From: an uncultured Desulfobacter sp.
GTDB taxonomy: Bacteria; Desulfobacterota; Desulfobacteria; Desulfobacterales; Desulfobacteraceae
Length of the DNA: 64,000 nucleotides
Assembly (NCBI RefSeq): GCF_963666145.1
Contig: NZ_OY762614.1
Location: 124,001 to 188,000, forward strand
Direction of reading: 5' to 3'
Part shown: positions 27,927-37,205 of the stretch, one piece after another
How the letters are laid out: every line of letters begins with the position of its first letter
Position numbering within the stretch: the stretch's first letter is position 1
Notes under the pieces: model-generated
What the model saw: only the letters and a program-made list of their open reading frames with translations
Told to the model about the DNA's origin: nothing
Databases searched by the model: none
Made by a program: the position numbers and the translations under genes

Positions 27927-28520
27927 ATGAAAGAATTATTATTGCCTGTTTCTCTATTTGCCCTGTCGATGTGCATTACACCAGGTCCCAACAATATGAT
28001 GCTGACCGCCTCTGGTGCGAATTTTGGATTTCGCCGGACAATTCCTCATATCCTTGGGATAGAGTTTGGTCTACTGCTCATGTTTGCCCTTAATGCAGCA
28101 GGGCTCGGTCTGGCTTTTAAGACCTTCCCTATTCTTCAGTCTATGCTGAAAATTGTGTCGGTGGGTTATCTTTTTTATCTGGCGATACGCATTGCCTTTT
28201 CAAAACCGGTGAAGATTTCGACAAACACCCAGGCAAAACCCCTCAGTTTTCTCGAAGCTGCTGCTTTTCAGATGGTTAACCCGAAAGTATTAATGATGGC
28301 ACTGACCGCCATGTCAACTTTTTCCATCGCCGGCAATCATTACAACCTTTCTGTATCTTTGATTATCGCCATCTTCGGGCTTGTCTGCATCCCCTCTATC
28401 GCGTTGTGGGCAGGCTTCGGCGTGTTGATCGGCAGAACGTTGAAAGGCAGGAAATCACATACCGCCTTTAATCTGCTGATGAGCGGACTTACCGCAGGAT
28501 CGGTCATATTGATTGTTTAG
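27927..28520 (+). CDS. LysE/RhtB family amino-acid exporter
   Basis: 197-residue inner-membrane protein with about six transmembrane segments and the family start LPVSLFALSMCITPGPNNMMLT, followed by GFRRTIPHILGIEFG. LysE/RhtB proteins export amino acids such as lysine, threonine or homoserine. AGGAGATTGAC precedes the ATG. Stands alone between the HdrA unit and the Ior operon; substrate cannot be told. Confidence 0.88.
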   Translation: MKELLLPVSLFALSMCITPGPNNMMLTASGANFGFRRTIPHILGIEFGLLLMFALNAAGLGLAFKTFPILQSMLKIVSVGYLFYLAIRIAFSKPVKISTNTQAKPLSFLEAAAFQMVNPKVLMMALTAMSTFSIAGNHYNLSVSLIIAIFGLVCIPSIALWAGFGVLIGRTLKGRKSHTAFNLLMSGLTAGSVILIV

Positions 28521-28849
28521 TACGGCAGCATTTGTTTTACCGGGAACCCCTATTTCAGTGCCAATAAATATTTCTTGTTTTGTCCTGGTTTTCTGAGAAT
28601 AGATTCTTCGCTAAAAACATTTTCATAGGTTACCTTGAAAATCATGGTCACCGGCATTGAAAAGGAAAGTCCATATAATTGGATCTTAATCTAAATAACC
28701 CACTGTTTTGCTAATTAAAAAGTAAATTTATTCTTATATATTTGACAAAAACCAATTTTCTGTCTTAAGAAGCATATGTTATGCAACATGGATCGAAGAG
28801 CCAGAACGTTCATGATGCTTGAAAAAAATTTGAATCTAAGGACAAGAAT
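28521..28849 (+). other. Intergenic region before the Ior operon
   Basis: About 330 AT-rich bases without a supportable gene; must contain the promoter of the frhB-like/iorAB operon. No clear terminator for the LysE gene is visible. Confidence 0.5.
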
Positions 28850-29944
28850 ATGGTGACAGAACAAAAAAATTTACGCCAGGCAAATGTCTCCGCATCAATT
28901 ATCGATACCGGACTTTGTACGGGTTGCGGCGGGTGCGTGGGGCTTTGCCCCTACCTGCAAAGCCACCGGGGCGCAACGGTTGCACTGTTCGAGTGCGACC
29001 GCCAGGATGGGAACTGCCGACGCTATTGCCCGCGTGTGGAAACCGATTGGGACGGGCTTGGCCAAAATTTTTTCGACGCAGCCGAACTCATCCCTGAAAT
29101 AGGAGCATTCAAGGGGCTTTACCTGACCCGGGCCACAGACCCCGAGATTCGTTCAAGAAGCCAGCACGGCGGCACCGTAAGCACACTGGTTTGTTTAGCC
29201 TTGGAAAAGGGGTTGATAGACGGCTGCGTGGTGGCCAAAGAGGAAATGCCCATGCTGCCCCAAAGCATAACGGCTTTCAATCGCGACGAGGTGCTCGCGG
29301 CAGCCGGCAGCAAATTCGGAAACGCGCCGTCGGTGGCCGAGTTCAACCGCGTATCTGCGCAGGGCGCTGGGCCGCTCGGGGTTGTGGCAACCCCCTGTCA
29401 AGCCCGGGCGCTGGCCAAAATGCGCACCAACCCGGCCGAGGCGGACGCCGCCCGGATGGACCGGCTCAAGCTGGTGATCGGCCTGTTTTGTGGCTGGACC
29501 CTGGATTGGCGGCGGCTCAGACAGATGGTACTTGATGCAACTTGCGGCAAAAAAATTCTCGGTATGGACATTCCCCCCTCCAGTCACGCCTGTATGCAGG
29601 TGGAAACCTGTGACGGCATGATCGAAATCCCCATTGCCCAGGTTAACGACTGTGTTCGTGAATGTTGCGATTACTGCACAGACATGACTGCCGAATTCGC
29701 CGATATTTCAGTGGGTTCTGCAAGAAGCCCCGAGGGGTGGGATGTGGACCGGCACTGGAACCAGGTGATCGTTAGAAGCCGGGCCGGCGAGGCGCTTTTA
29801 TCCCTTGCCCGGGAAAAGGGCGTTCTGGAATTCAAGCCGGTTCCCCAGGGAAATCTGGATAAGCTTAAAACTGCTGCCGCGGGTAAAAGGAGACGGGGTG
29901 AGTTGAACTTGAATAAGATGGAGGTGCCGGAATGTCGATCATAA
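28850..29944 (+). CDS. Coenzyme F420 hydrogenase/dehydrogenase beta-subunit family (FrhB-like) Fe-S flavoprotein
   Basis: 364 residues. The N-terminal ferredoxin motif CTGCGGCVGLCP (about 24-35) and CRRYCP are followed by the FrhB domain: RSRSQHGGTVSTLVCLALEKG, GVVATPCQARALAK, VIGLFCGW and CVRECCDYCTD...ADISVGS. Family members bind FAD and move electrons between ferredoxin and F420, NAD(P) or a partner oxidoreductase. It overlaps iorA by 13 bases, so it is probably the electron-output or input subunit for IorAB. The block 28.9-32.5 kb looks more GC-rich than its flanks. Confidence 0.85.
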   Translation: MVTEQKNLRQANVSASIIDTGLCTGCGGCVGLCPYLQSHRGATVALFECDRQDGNCRRYCPRVETDWDGLGQNFFDAAELIPEIGAFKGLYLTRATDPEIRSRSQHGGTVSTLVCLALEKGLIDGCVVAKEEMPMLPQSITAFNRDEVLAAAGSKFGNAPSVAEFNRVSAQGAGPLGVVATPCQARALAKMRTNPAEADAARMDRLKLVIGLFCGWTLDWRRLRQMVLDATCGKKILGMDIPPSSHACMQVETCDGMIEIPIAQVNDCVRECCDYCTDMTAEFADISVGSARSPEGWDVDRHWNQVIVRSRAGEALLSLAREKGVLEFKPVPQGNLDKLKTAAAGKRRRGELNLNKMEVPECRS

Positions 29945-31884
29945 CGAGCAGTAAAAATAAGGGCGAACGCCTTTTGATGATGGGCAACGAAGCCATTGCC
30001 CGGGGTGCGCTGGAGGCCGGCGTCAACGTGGTGGCTGCATATCCCGGTACGCCGTCATCGGAAATTCCCAAAGCCCTGGGGGATGTGGCCGATGAGATGG
30101 GCCTTTATGTGGAGTGGTCCACCAACGAAAAAGTATCCCTGGAAGTGGCTGCCGCGGCGTCGTATTCCGGCCTGCGTGCCCTTTGCGCCATGAAGCAGGT
30201 GGGGGTGAACGTGGCCTCGGATTTTCTGCTCCACCTGGCGGAATACGGATCACGGGGAGGCCTGGTGCTGGTGACCTGCGAGGACCCTGGTTCCCTGTCC
30301 AGCACCAACGAAGGAGACTCCCGGCCGTACAGCAAAATGATGGAGTTTCCCCTGATCGAACCGGGGGATTTCCAGGAGGCCAAGGAGATGACCCGCTGGG
30401 CTTTTGAGCTTTCCGAAACCATCAACAATGTGGTGATGTTGCGCAGCGTGACGCGTATGTCTCACGCGTCGGGCAACGTGGTCGTCGGTGACCTGCCGGA
30501 AACCCGTGTGAAGGCGGATTTCCAGTACAACGGCGGTTTTTTCGACCAGATGACCGGCCCGGTGATGACCCTGCCCGGCACGGCACCTGTTCAGCGTCTC
30601 CGTCAGCAGGAAGGGTTGGAACGGGCCATTGAAATTTTCGAAAAGAGCCCCTTCAACACCTACGCAGGGCCAAACGAACCGGAACTGCTCGTCATCACCA
30701 GTTCTGCGGCAAACCTTTACTGTCGGGAAGCGATCGACAGCCTGGGTATTCAGGCGAGGGTCGGACTATTAAAGCTGGGCACCACCTGGCCCTTGCCGCC
30801 ACGCCTGGTGGAAAAATATCTGACGTGTACCGGCCGCGTGCTTATTGTCGAGGAGGGCACGCCTTTCATGGAGGACAACATCAAGGCCCTGTTTGCCCAG
30901 CGGGCCGAGGCCATCGGACCAACACGCTTTCACGGACGTGCGGACAAGAGCATTCCCCTGGTGGATGAACTTAACCCGGACCGTGTCATGACGGCTCTGG
31001 TGAAAATTCTTGATCTGCCTGACCAGGATGCCAATGCCGATTACAGATCAAAAATCGCCAAAGAACTGGACAGCTGTATCCCGGGTCGACCCATGGCCTT
31101 TTGCCCGGGCTGTCCACACCGCGCCTCTTTCTGGTTGCTCCATGAAGCCATCAAACTTGATAACCGCCGGGGTTTCATCGCAGGCGACATCGGCTGTTAC
31201 GTCATGGCAGTGTCGGACTGCGGGTTTAAAGCGGTGAAAACGTGCGCCGCCATGGGATCGGGCATCGGTATGGCCTCCGGGTTCGGCAAACTACAGCGCT
31301 TTGGCATGGACCAGCCAGTTATGGCGGTTTGCGGGGATTCAACCTTTTTTCACTCCGCCATGCCGGGTTTGGTAAACGCGATTCATAACCAGGCGGACGT
31401 GGTCATGGTGATACTGGATAATTCAGGAACGGCCATGACCGGTTTTCAACCCCATCCCGGTATTCCCATTGGCGCGGACAAAAAGCCCCTGACTGCTCTT
31501 GACATTCCCTCAATTTGCCGGGCCATGGGCGTGCGGGTGGAAATTGCCGATCCGTTCAAGTTTGACCAGACCCGTCAAACCCTATCGGATTTGCTGGATG
31601 ATGCCGGCGGTGTCCGGGTGCTGATACTCCGGCAGGCCTGTGCGCTCAGCCCCACCCGCAAGGGCAAAAAATCGTGGAAGGTGACGGTGGATCCGGACAA
31701 ATGCATGGCCGAATCCTGTGGTTGCAACCGGCTCTGCACACGAATTTTTAAATGCCCCGGCCTGACCTGGGACCCGGAGGAGAAACAAACACGAATTGAT
31801 GAATTCGTCTGTGTCGGCTGCGGTATTTGCGCTCAGGTTTGCCCGCACAACGCAATCACGATAGAAAAGGTGGCAAAATCATGA
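29932..31884 (+). CDS. iorA: Indolepyruvate:ferredoxin oxidoreductase alpha subunit
   Basis: 650-residue TPP-dependent 2-oxoacid oxidoreductase that decarboxylates aryl-pyruvates to aryl-acetyl-CoA with reduction of ferredoxin. N-terminal pyrimidine domain (GNEAIARGALEAGV, AYPGTPSSEIPKAL), TPP-binding domain (GDIGCYVMA, CGDSTFF, ILDNSGTAMTGFQPHPG) and C-terminal ferredoxin (CGCNRLCTRIFKCPG, CVGCGICAQVCP). Overlaps both neighbours (13 and 4 bases), giving a coupled three-gene unit. Direction may be reversed in biosynthesis. Confidence 0.95.
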   Translation: MSIITSSKNKGERLLMMGNEAIARGALEAGVNVVAAYPGTPSSEIPKALGDVADEMGLYVEWSTNEKVSLEVAAAASYSGLRALCAMKQVGVNVASDFLLHLAEYGSRGGLVLVTCEDPGSLSSTNEGDSRPYSKMMEFPLIEPGDFQEAKEMTRWAFELSETINNVVMLRSVTRMSHASGNVVVGDLPETRVKADFQYNGGFFDQMTGPVMTLPGTAPVQRLRQQEGLERAIEIFEKSPFNTYAGPNEPELLVITSSAANLYCREAIDSLGIQARVGLLKLGTTWPLPPRLVEKYLTCTGRVLIVEEGTPFMEDNIKALFAQRAEAIGPTRFHGRADKSIPLVDELNPDRVMTALVKILDLPDQDANADYRSKIAKELDSCIPGRPMAFCPGCPHRASFWLLHEAIKLDNRRGFIAGDIGCYVMAVSDCGFKAVKTCAAMGSGIGMASGFGKLQRFGMDQPVMAVCGDSTFFHSAMPGLVNAIHNQADVVMVILDNSGTAMTGFQPHPGIPIGADKKPLTALDIPSICRAMGVRVEIADPFKFDQTRQTLSDLLDDAGGVRVLILRQACALSPTRKGKKSWKVTVDPDKCMAESCGCNRLCTRIFKCPGLTWDPEEKQTRIDEFVCVGCGICAQVCPHNAITIEKVAKS

Positions 31885-32501
31885 ACAAAATAACATTGAA
31901 ACATGATCCCTACAATCTGATTATCACCGGTGTCGGCGGCCAGGGAAATGTTTTGGCCAGCAGAATGGTTGGAGATATGCTTTCCCGCCAGGGGTTCGAC
32001 ATCACAATCGGTGAAACCTTTGGTGCCTCCCAGCGCGGCGGGTCGGTGATGAGCCATTTGAGGATATCCAGTAAGGGCAGTCTGTCTCCCCAGATTCCCA
32101 TGGGCCGGGCACATATGGTGGTATCCCTTGAACCTGTGGAGGCTCTGCGAGTGATAAAGGACTATGGCAACCCGCAGGTCAAAGTGATCACCAACATGCG
32201 CCCGGTGCGCGCCATGGGCGTCATCAGCGGTGAAGAAAAATACCCGGCACCGGAAACCATCATGGCGTGGATCAATAAATACGCAGCAGCAGCCTGGTTC
32301 CTCGACACCACCGAAACAGCGACCCGACTAGGCAATCCCATTTTCGGTAACGTTATGCTGGTCGGCGCCCTGGCCGGAACCGGCGAACTGAACCTGGATC
32401 GCGAGACCTTCGAGGCGGTGGTAAAAAGCAGAATGTCCGCATCTAAGGTACAGATGAACCTGGAAGCCTTTGATGCAGGCGGAAAGCTGCTATACGCATA
32501 A
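31881..32501 (+). CDS. iorB: Indolepyruvate:ferredoxin oxidoreductase beta subunit
   Basis: 206-residue gamma/beta-type subunit of the 2-oxoacid:ferredoxin oxidoreductase. Signature ITGVGGQGNVLASRMVGDML near the start, then ETFGASQRGGSVMSHLRIS. The start is the ATG at 31881, overlapping the iorA stop in ATGA; upstream in-frame codons only read through the end of iorA. Forms the IorAB heterodimer. Followed within 60 bases by the 3' end of a group II intron. Confidence 0.94.
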   Translation: MNKITLKHDPYNLIITGVGGQGNVLASRMVGDMLSRQGFDITIGETFGASQRGGSVMSHLRISSKGSLSPQIPMGRAHMVVSLEPVEALRVIKDYGNPQVKVITNMRPVRAMGVISGEEKYPAPETIMAWINKYAAAAWFLDTTETATRLGNPIFGNVMLVGALAGTGELNLDRETFEAVVKSRMSASKVQMNLEAFDAGGKLLYA

Positions 32502-32605
32502 ACAACCGCCACGGGTTGATCAACCCAGCCTCAACCCACAATAAAAGTTGCTGATATCGAGTAGAGTGAGGTCGGGTAATTAATCCGGCCTCATCCCTCT
32601 CACAG

Positions 32606-34546
32606 GTAGGGTCGAGGACTGGCGCGGTTCAAATTAAGCCCGTTTCCAATCCCCTCCACGTCAAACGCAGCATGCGGATTTCCCGCACTACGCTTCCCTG
32701 TTAACTTCATTTAAAAATTTATGGGACCTATCAGCTGTAAGCGCTTTCAAGCCTGGTATCGTATAACCTTATAGTTATTAAATAACCCGAAAGTTTTATA
32801 AAGCCATGCTCTACTCCACCTGTTCCAGCCGAAGCCACTACGTTTCCTTGCACGCATCAGGTGCCTGCGAATTTTCCTTTCCACCCAGTCTTTTACATAA
32901 CCAAAACATTGACTGGAATTTCCAATCCGAAAGTAGTTTACCCATCCACGCAAAATCGGATTGATCTCAGCCACTATCCTATCAAGCGGTTGCGAACGAA
33001 AACGACGGAACACCTCCTTAAGTCTGCTGAGAAGAGCTGTTCGTGCTTTCATTCTTGGAGTGACAAGTACACCCAACTTGCCTCGACGAGTTTTAGCCCG
33101 TCTAAAATCAAATCCGAGAAAACTGAATGTTTCACCACGGGTAAGATCTACCAGTTTGGATTTCTCCCGATTAAGCTGTACATCGAGCTTTTCCAACTCC
33201 TCAAGGAGTCTCTTATTGGCGGCATCAACCAGCCAATTCCACTTGCTAAAGCCATCAACCAAAATCACCAGGTCATCGGCAAAACGTGAGTATTCAATAT
33301 ACGTATATCTACCGTTACGCGTGACTTCTTTTGCCCGCTCCAGCATTTTATCTACCTCATTAAGATAGATATTGCTCAGCAAAGGCGAGATGACTCCACC
33401 TTGTGGAACACCTTTCTTTCCACCAACTTTCAAGATCAACTTCAACAGCCGCATTATCTGGGCGTCGTTAACCCGTTCCGCTACCTTATCAAGAAGAATG
33501 TGGTGACGAACATTATCAAAATAGGCACTGAGGTCTATATCAATAATTCGGGTTTTGGACTTCACAACTGCTTCCGCTACTCGGTTCACCGCCGTATGGG
33601 CGGTTCGTTTGGGTCTATACCCAAACGATCCTTCTTGAAAATCGGCTTCAAAAATGGCTTCCAAGATCAACTTGAGGGCTCCCTGAACCACTCGGTCTTT
33701 TATAGAAGGAATCCCGAGGACTCTGACTTTGTCATTGCCTTTGGGAATTTCTTTCCTTCGGTTCCGTAATGGTTTGTACGTGCTGGAGACCAATTCCGTC
33801 CGGATCTGTTTGAGGAAGTCTTCAATTCCACCCTCTTCGACGGCTTTAAACGTTACACCGTCAATCCCTGGCGCTCCGTTATTTCGTTTTGCCATGAGGT
33901 AGGATTCATGAAGCGTTTCCATCTTGCAAACATGAACGTACAGTCCCCAGAACCGCGATGTCTTGTCAGACTTCGCTTTTAAATATATTTTCCTTCTCAG
34001 GTCTTGTAACCTAATGGACTTCTTTATCATAAAGTCCTTACCTCCCTATGTTGTTGGAAAATTGTTAACAGCAAGGCTCCTTCGCTCCCCGGATGTTACT
34101 CCGATTCACAGCTACTACGAACCTATCCGCCACCCTCTCGTCTTCGACACACTTCCCGCTGTTTACGGTTATAGCATCTACCTTGCTCCGACAATTTCTT
34201 CCCGGGACGAGGAGGGTTTCTCCAGTTGCTCGGCATGTCCTTGTTACCGTGCTGTCGCTACCACCCCGCCGGAGTGAGCAGTCGTATCGGTCAGACTTCG
34301 ACTACCCATGCTGTCTTCACCCTACGGTTGCGGGTTCGACCTCCGGGGTTTCTCACTTTCGGGGCCACCTGGGCGTTCACTCTCGTTACGGCCCGGCAAC
34401 TCGCTCACCACCCTTAAAGATGGCTTTGTCAATGGGCTTCAGATAATTCGGTTTCCCTGTTATCTGCCATTCAAGCTACGGGGGCTCTGACTTCTACCCC
34501 GGCAGGACTGACTCCTGCTGAACATGCCAGCCTTAGCTGGACGCAC
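32606..34546 (-). mobile_element. Group II intron B, complete, nested in intron A
   Basis: 1941-base minus-strand intron: 5' end GTGCGTCCAGCT at 34546, ribozyme domains I-III up to the ORF, maturase ORF 32747-34030 in domain IV, domain V near 32666-32700 (GAAGCGTAGTGCGGGAAATC onward) and 3' end ...CTCGACCCTAC at 32606. Removing it joins ACGGTT to CTGTGAGAGGGATG, exactly restoring the domain V-VI linker of intron A, so the insertion site is clear. Confidence 0.85.
32747..34030 (-). CDS. ltrA: Group II intron reverse transcriptase/maturase (intron B)
   Basis: 427-residue intron-encoded protein: RT domains with NGAPGIDGVTFKAVE, VRVLGIPSIKDRVVQ, DIDLSAYFDNVRH, GVPQGGVISPLLSNIYLNEVD and the active site YSRFADDLVI, then the maturase (GIIM) domain with INPILRGWVNYFR. 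No HNH endonuclease is present, as in class C introns. ATG at 34030 has a good GGGAGGTAAGG site. It would assist splicing and retrohoming of intron B. Appears intact. Confidence 0.95.
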   Translation of the reverse strand: MIKKSIRLQDLRRKIYLKAKSDKTSRFWGLYVHVCKMETLHESYLMAKRNNGAPGIDGVTFKAVEEGGIEDFLKQIRTELVSSTYKPLRNRRKEIPKGNDKVRVLGIPSIKDRVVQGALKLILEAIFEADFQEGSFGYRPKRTAHTAVNRVAEAVVKSKTRIIDIDLSAYFDNVRHHILLDKVAERVNDAQIMRLLKLILKVGGKKGVPQGGVISPLLSNIYLNEVDKMLERAKEVTRNGRYTYIEYSRFADDLVILVDGFSKWNWLVDAANKRLLEELEKLDVQLNREKSKLVDLTRGETFSFLGFDFRRAKTRRGKLGVLVTPRMKARTALLSRLKEVFRRFRSQPLDRIVAEINPILRGWVNYFRIGNSSQCFGYVKDWVERKIRRHLMRARKRSGFGWNRWSRAWLYKTFGLFNNYKVIRYQA

Positions 34547-34576
34547 AACCGTACGTACGGGCCTCGTATACGGCTC
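34547..34576 (-). ncRNA. Domain V of group II intron A
   Basis: GAGCCGTATACGAGGCCCGT followed by ACGTACGGTT: complementary ends (GAGCCGTAT/ GTACGGTT) around a GA-containing internal region, the catalytic hairpin of group II ribozymes. Its downstream partner sequence is about 1.9 kb away because of the nested intron. Confidence 0.75.
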
Positions 34577-34596
34577 CTGTTTATTCTTATCCCCGG

Positions 34597-34710
34597 TTAT
34601 TGGATGATGAGGTCATGATCCAGCGTATCAAAACATTTACTCAGATCCATATCTATTACCCATTTCAGCCCAAAGGTCCGCGCTTCGTCTTTTCTGACAT
34701 ACTTGGCTAT
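34597..34710 (-). pseudogene. Reverse transcriptase remnant of intron A
   Basis: About 36 codons ending in a stop 20 bases before domain V. Translation includes GLKWVIDMDLSKCFDTLDHDLI, the RT motif with the first catalytic Asp. The N- and C-terminal parts of the protein are missing, so intron A has lost its maturase by internal deletion. Confidence 0.7.
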
Positions 34711-35398
34711 ATATACGTTATCCGATTCTTCAACCGACTATCCCGTCTTTTATCCGTTTCCGGCAATCTGCGGTCATATTCACAGGTTTACTCCGATGGG
34801 AGCAGTTTTCGTTTAGAGCCCTTCTCCAAGGGGTACTATCCGACACATGCCCGCCTCGTTAGGCGGCTTGTTCCCAAACGTATCATAATCAGTAGCTTCC
34901 AAGACTTTAAAATAAACTTCCCCCCTTCGCAATTGCAGGGGCTTTTGGCTCTCCTACAATCCCTGCGCACTGTGGCTCAGGTCATTCCCGTTTTCTCCTC
35001 CACTCCGTTACCGGGCTTCATCGGCGGGAATTTCATTACTACTACGGGTTCATCTGCCACCCGGCAAAGCATCCTTCCTTTCTTGAGTTCTCTCTTGGCA
35101 GGAAGTTTCCCTTTCAGGACTCTGCCGGGCTTCCCCGGTTAAGGCGAACGCCCTGTGAGCAATGCCATCCTCAAACACGCCGCGGGACTGACCAGTTATC
35201 GGGCTTTACGCTATTTTGCACGCTTACCCTCCCGCGACGCCGAATCAGGTTCACTTTCGCTATGTACTGCTCACTTCCTATTGCTTCCTTCAGACCCTGC
35301 CGTTACCAGCAACGCCCTTGCAATTCGGATTGTCTTCCCCCTGGTCGGGATGACGCCTGCTTGCCTCAGGCTGGGTTTGCCCGCCATGCCGGGCAAAC

Positions 35399-35424
35399 AA
35401 AAAATTTGCGTTTTCTAACGCAAA
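35399..35424 (-). terminator. Hairpin terminator at the intron A insertion site
   Basis: On the minus strand TTTGCGTT, loop AGAA, AACGCAAA, then six T, immediately followed by the intron 5' end. Class C introns typically insert just after such hairpins. Confidence 0.75.
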
Positions 35425-35449
35425 CATCTGCGGCTTGTCCGTCAGCATG

Positions 35450-35627
35450 TTTTCAAGAAGATGAAAGCAGGATCAGAAAAGGCTGTGGACCGGAAAATTC
35501 TACAGCAATTCGCCATATTGTCTTAAGCTTGATTAGAAAGCGTAAAGGATTTAAAGGCAGCGTCAAATCAAAATGGTTGAATGCTGGAATGGACCAGGAA
35601 TACCTCGAAGAGGTAATATTGGGCTGA
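35450..35627 (+). pseudogene. ISAs1-family transposase, C-terminal remnant
   Basis: About 58 codons ending at TGA 35627 translate to a stretch with EDESRIRKGCGPENSTAIRH, LIRKRKG and a closing NAGMDQEYLEEVILG, which is the C-terminal end of ISAs1-type DDE transposases. The rest is cut off by intron A. No ends of the element were found. Confidence 0.65.
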
Positions 35628-35979
35628 CATCACTACTATCGAAACGATAGGCACTTCGGACCTTTTACGTGGGTTAGCCCTGCATGAAATCACCATAGCT
35701 CTTGACCGTGACAGGGGGGAACGGATTTGACTATTTTATTTGAGCCAGTCGGCCTACCAATAATCATAACTCATAATGCCATAGGTTGATGTCTAAAAGG
35801 TCAAGCTCTGTTGGTACAATTGGTGTCAATCGCTCTATCCTATCGGGTGCCCGCCTCACCATTTTTCTGGTAGTCCCATTAAATATTTTAACTCACTTTT
35901 TAAACGATCAGAAAAGCATTAGTCTTTTAAGCAGATATTCAACGGGCAGCCTGTGGGCAGGGGAATCTTTTATTAATCC
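35628..35979. other. Intergenic region without a supported gene
   Basis: About 350 bases between the ISAs1 remnant and a small membrane protein gene. An open frame at 35786-35983 lacks a ribosome binding site and protein-like composition. Probably the promoter of the following pair plus leftover mobile DNA. Confidence 0.4.
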
Positions 35980-36396
35980 ATGAATAAACCGATAGCGCAC
36001 ATCGTAATCCTTTTTTTTGACTTGGCTGCCATGGGTTGCTGTTATTTCGTTTTCTATGAATTTAATTTTATTAAAGAACAAATATCCGCATCTGCTGAAG
36101 TTATAACCTATCAGAATATATTTGGGCTTTACGCCCTGACGATTATGGTGCCGGTCATCCATGTCACAGCTTTGATCAAATGGGGTAGAGCTGTAAAAAA
36201 AAAGTGGGGTAATTTTTTTTTGGTCAGTGCTTTTGTGCTCCTGCTCATATCTGTTTTTATATTCAATCTTTTGGTGAAAAATATGATAATTGAGTCGGGA
36301 TATCGGTACTGCCCTGAAAAAAGCCGACAAATGTCGTTCTCGACATTTAAAACCTATATCAAGGACACCCATCCATGTATAAAATCAGTGAACTAA
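35980..36396 (+). CDS. Small membrane protein, DUF1240-like
   Basis: 138 residues with three or four hydrophobic segments (about 7-25, 48-66, 80-98) and a C-terminal periplasmic-looking tail ESGYRYCPEKSRQ...STFKTYIKD...PC with two cysteines. Pattern SGY-x2-C...TY-x-K-x-C resembles the DUF1240 family of enterobacterial membrane proteins. Function unknown. Its end overlaps the start of the next gene by 22 bases, so the two form a pair. Confidence 0.5.
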   Translation: MNKPIAHIVILFFDLAAMGCCYFVFYEFNFIKEQISASAEVITYQNIFGLYALTIMVPVIHVTALIKWGRAVKKKWGNFFLVSAFVLLLISVFIFNLLVKNMIIESGYRYCPEKSRQMSFSTFKTYIKDTHPCIKSVN

Positions 36397-36853
36397 CAGT
36401 TTGCATCGTGGTATTAATTTCCCTGATGATGTTAGACCGATCTGCTGTCCGGGCGGAAGACATCGGATTCCATCCACCTTTAAGTCTAAAATGCAATGCT
36501 GTTTTCAGTAACTATAACGGTGTTGAACATGCCGCAACATTTATTGATGTTACTTTATCGCAGCCCAAACACAACCCCGGGGGGGGGGGATGATTCTGGC
36601 AACCCAGACAAAGGATTATGAATTTTGGATGATGTCCCACGGCGTTCAGACCTTAAATAATAAACGGTTTATCAACAATTTTCAGGTGGCGATTCGGTAC
36701 AAGGCGACCGGTTTGTTCATGCACGCATTAAGTGACAACAGCCATAACGCAGATAATCCGCCAGAACATGCCCGAATCTGTTTGGTGGATTACCATAATG
36801 AATCAAATCTTGAAAAAGGCGAATTGTGCTTTTCATGTTCGCGGGTTAAATAA
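36375..36853 (+). pseudogene. Exported small protein with frame switch at an 11-G tract
   Basis: The first frame (36375-36593) starts with a signal peptide (residues 1-27, cleavage near VRAED) and runs PLSLKCNAVFSNYNGVEH... into a poly-G tract at 36579-36589, then stops. The second frame (36590-36853) continues as ILATQTKDYEFWMM...ICLVDYHNESNLEKGELCFSCSRVK with no signal of its own. Together they make a plausible 155-residue periplasmic or secreted protein with three late cysteines. A change of one or two G would join the frames, so this is either a phase-variable gene, a decayed gene or a base-call error in the tract. Confidence 0.55.
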
Positions 36854-36944
36854 TCCCGGAAAATGTAGCCAATAAAGCTTATTCCCGGATATTACATATA
36901 TTGCCGCCATGTGGATAGTTGCGCATTACTGTCTGTTTCGCTGA

Positions 36945-37178
36945 ATTACAGGAACCTGCCGGCTGCAGAAGCCCGCGGATTTTTTACCTCAACTCCCTAC
37001 AGATATTCCTGGTCCGATAATATCTTTGAATGGATTCGCTCCAAATTATAGGGACATCTATGATATAGATTTCCGATCAAAGTCAGCAATGGCAAAAGTA
37101 GGCAACGCCGTTTCAAAATTGGTTTGGGAGTCCTTAAATAGACAAAATGCTCCCTTTGCTATTCCTCAAAGGTTTTGA
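36945..37178 (+). pseudogene. C-terminal fragment of an unknown protein, possibly a DNA cytosine methyltransferase
   Basis: A 77-codon open stretch with no plausible start, ending TGA 37178 just before a GC-rich hairpin. It reads LNGFAPNYRDIYDIDFRSKS, then AMAKVGNAVSKLVWESL and ends AIPQRF. The GNAV run resembles motif X of m5C methyltransferases, but there is nothing else to confirm it. Confidence 0.3.
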
Positions 37179-37205
37179 TTCATTTGCGATTTTAATGCTG
37201 CGGGT

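Larger units (their letters stand above)
32556..35398 (-). mobile_element. Group II intron A, degenerate ORF, host of a nested intron
   Basis: Minus-strand group II intron. Its 5' end is placed at 35398, directly after a terminator hairpin and T6 tract (the usual class C target). Domain I-like sequence fills about 34750-35398. Domain V is at 34547-34576 and the domain VI/3' end (CTGTGAGAGGGATGAGG...CTCTACTCGAT) is at 32556-32605. The two are separated by intron B. Only a short reverse-transcriptase remnant remains in it, so it cannot move by itself. Boundaries are from consensus matching by eye. Confidence 0.75.

Noticed and set aside
34081..35420. Several plus-strand open frames up to 180 codons
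   Set aside because: They are antisense of group II intron ribozyme sequence (introns A and B), which stays open by chance.
35786..35983. Open frame of 65 codons before the DUF1240-like gene
   Set aside because: No ribosome binding site and low-complexity composition.
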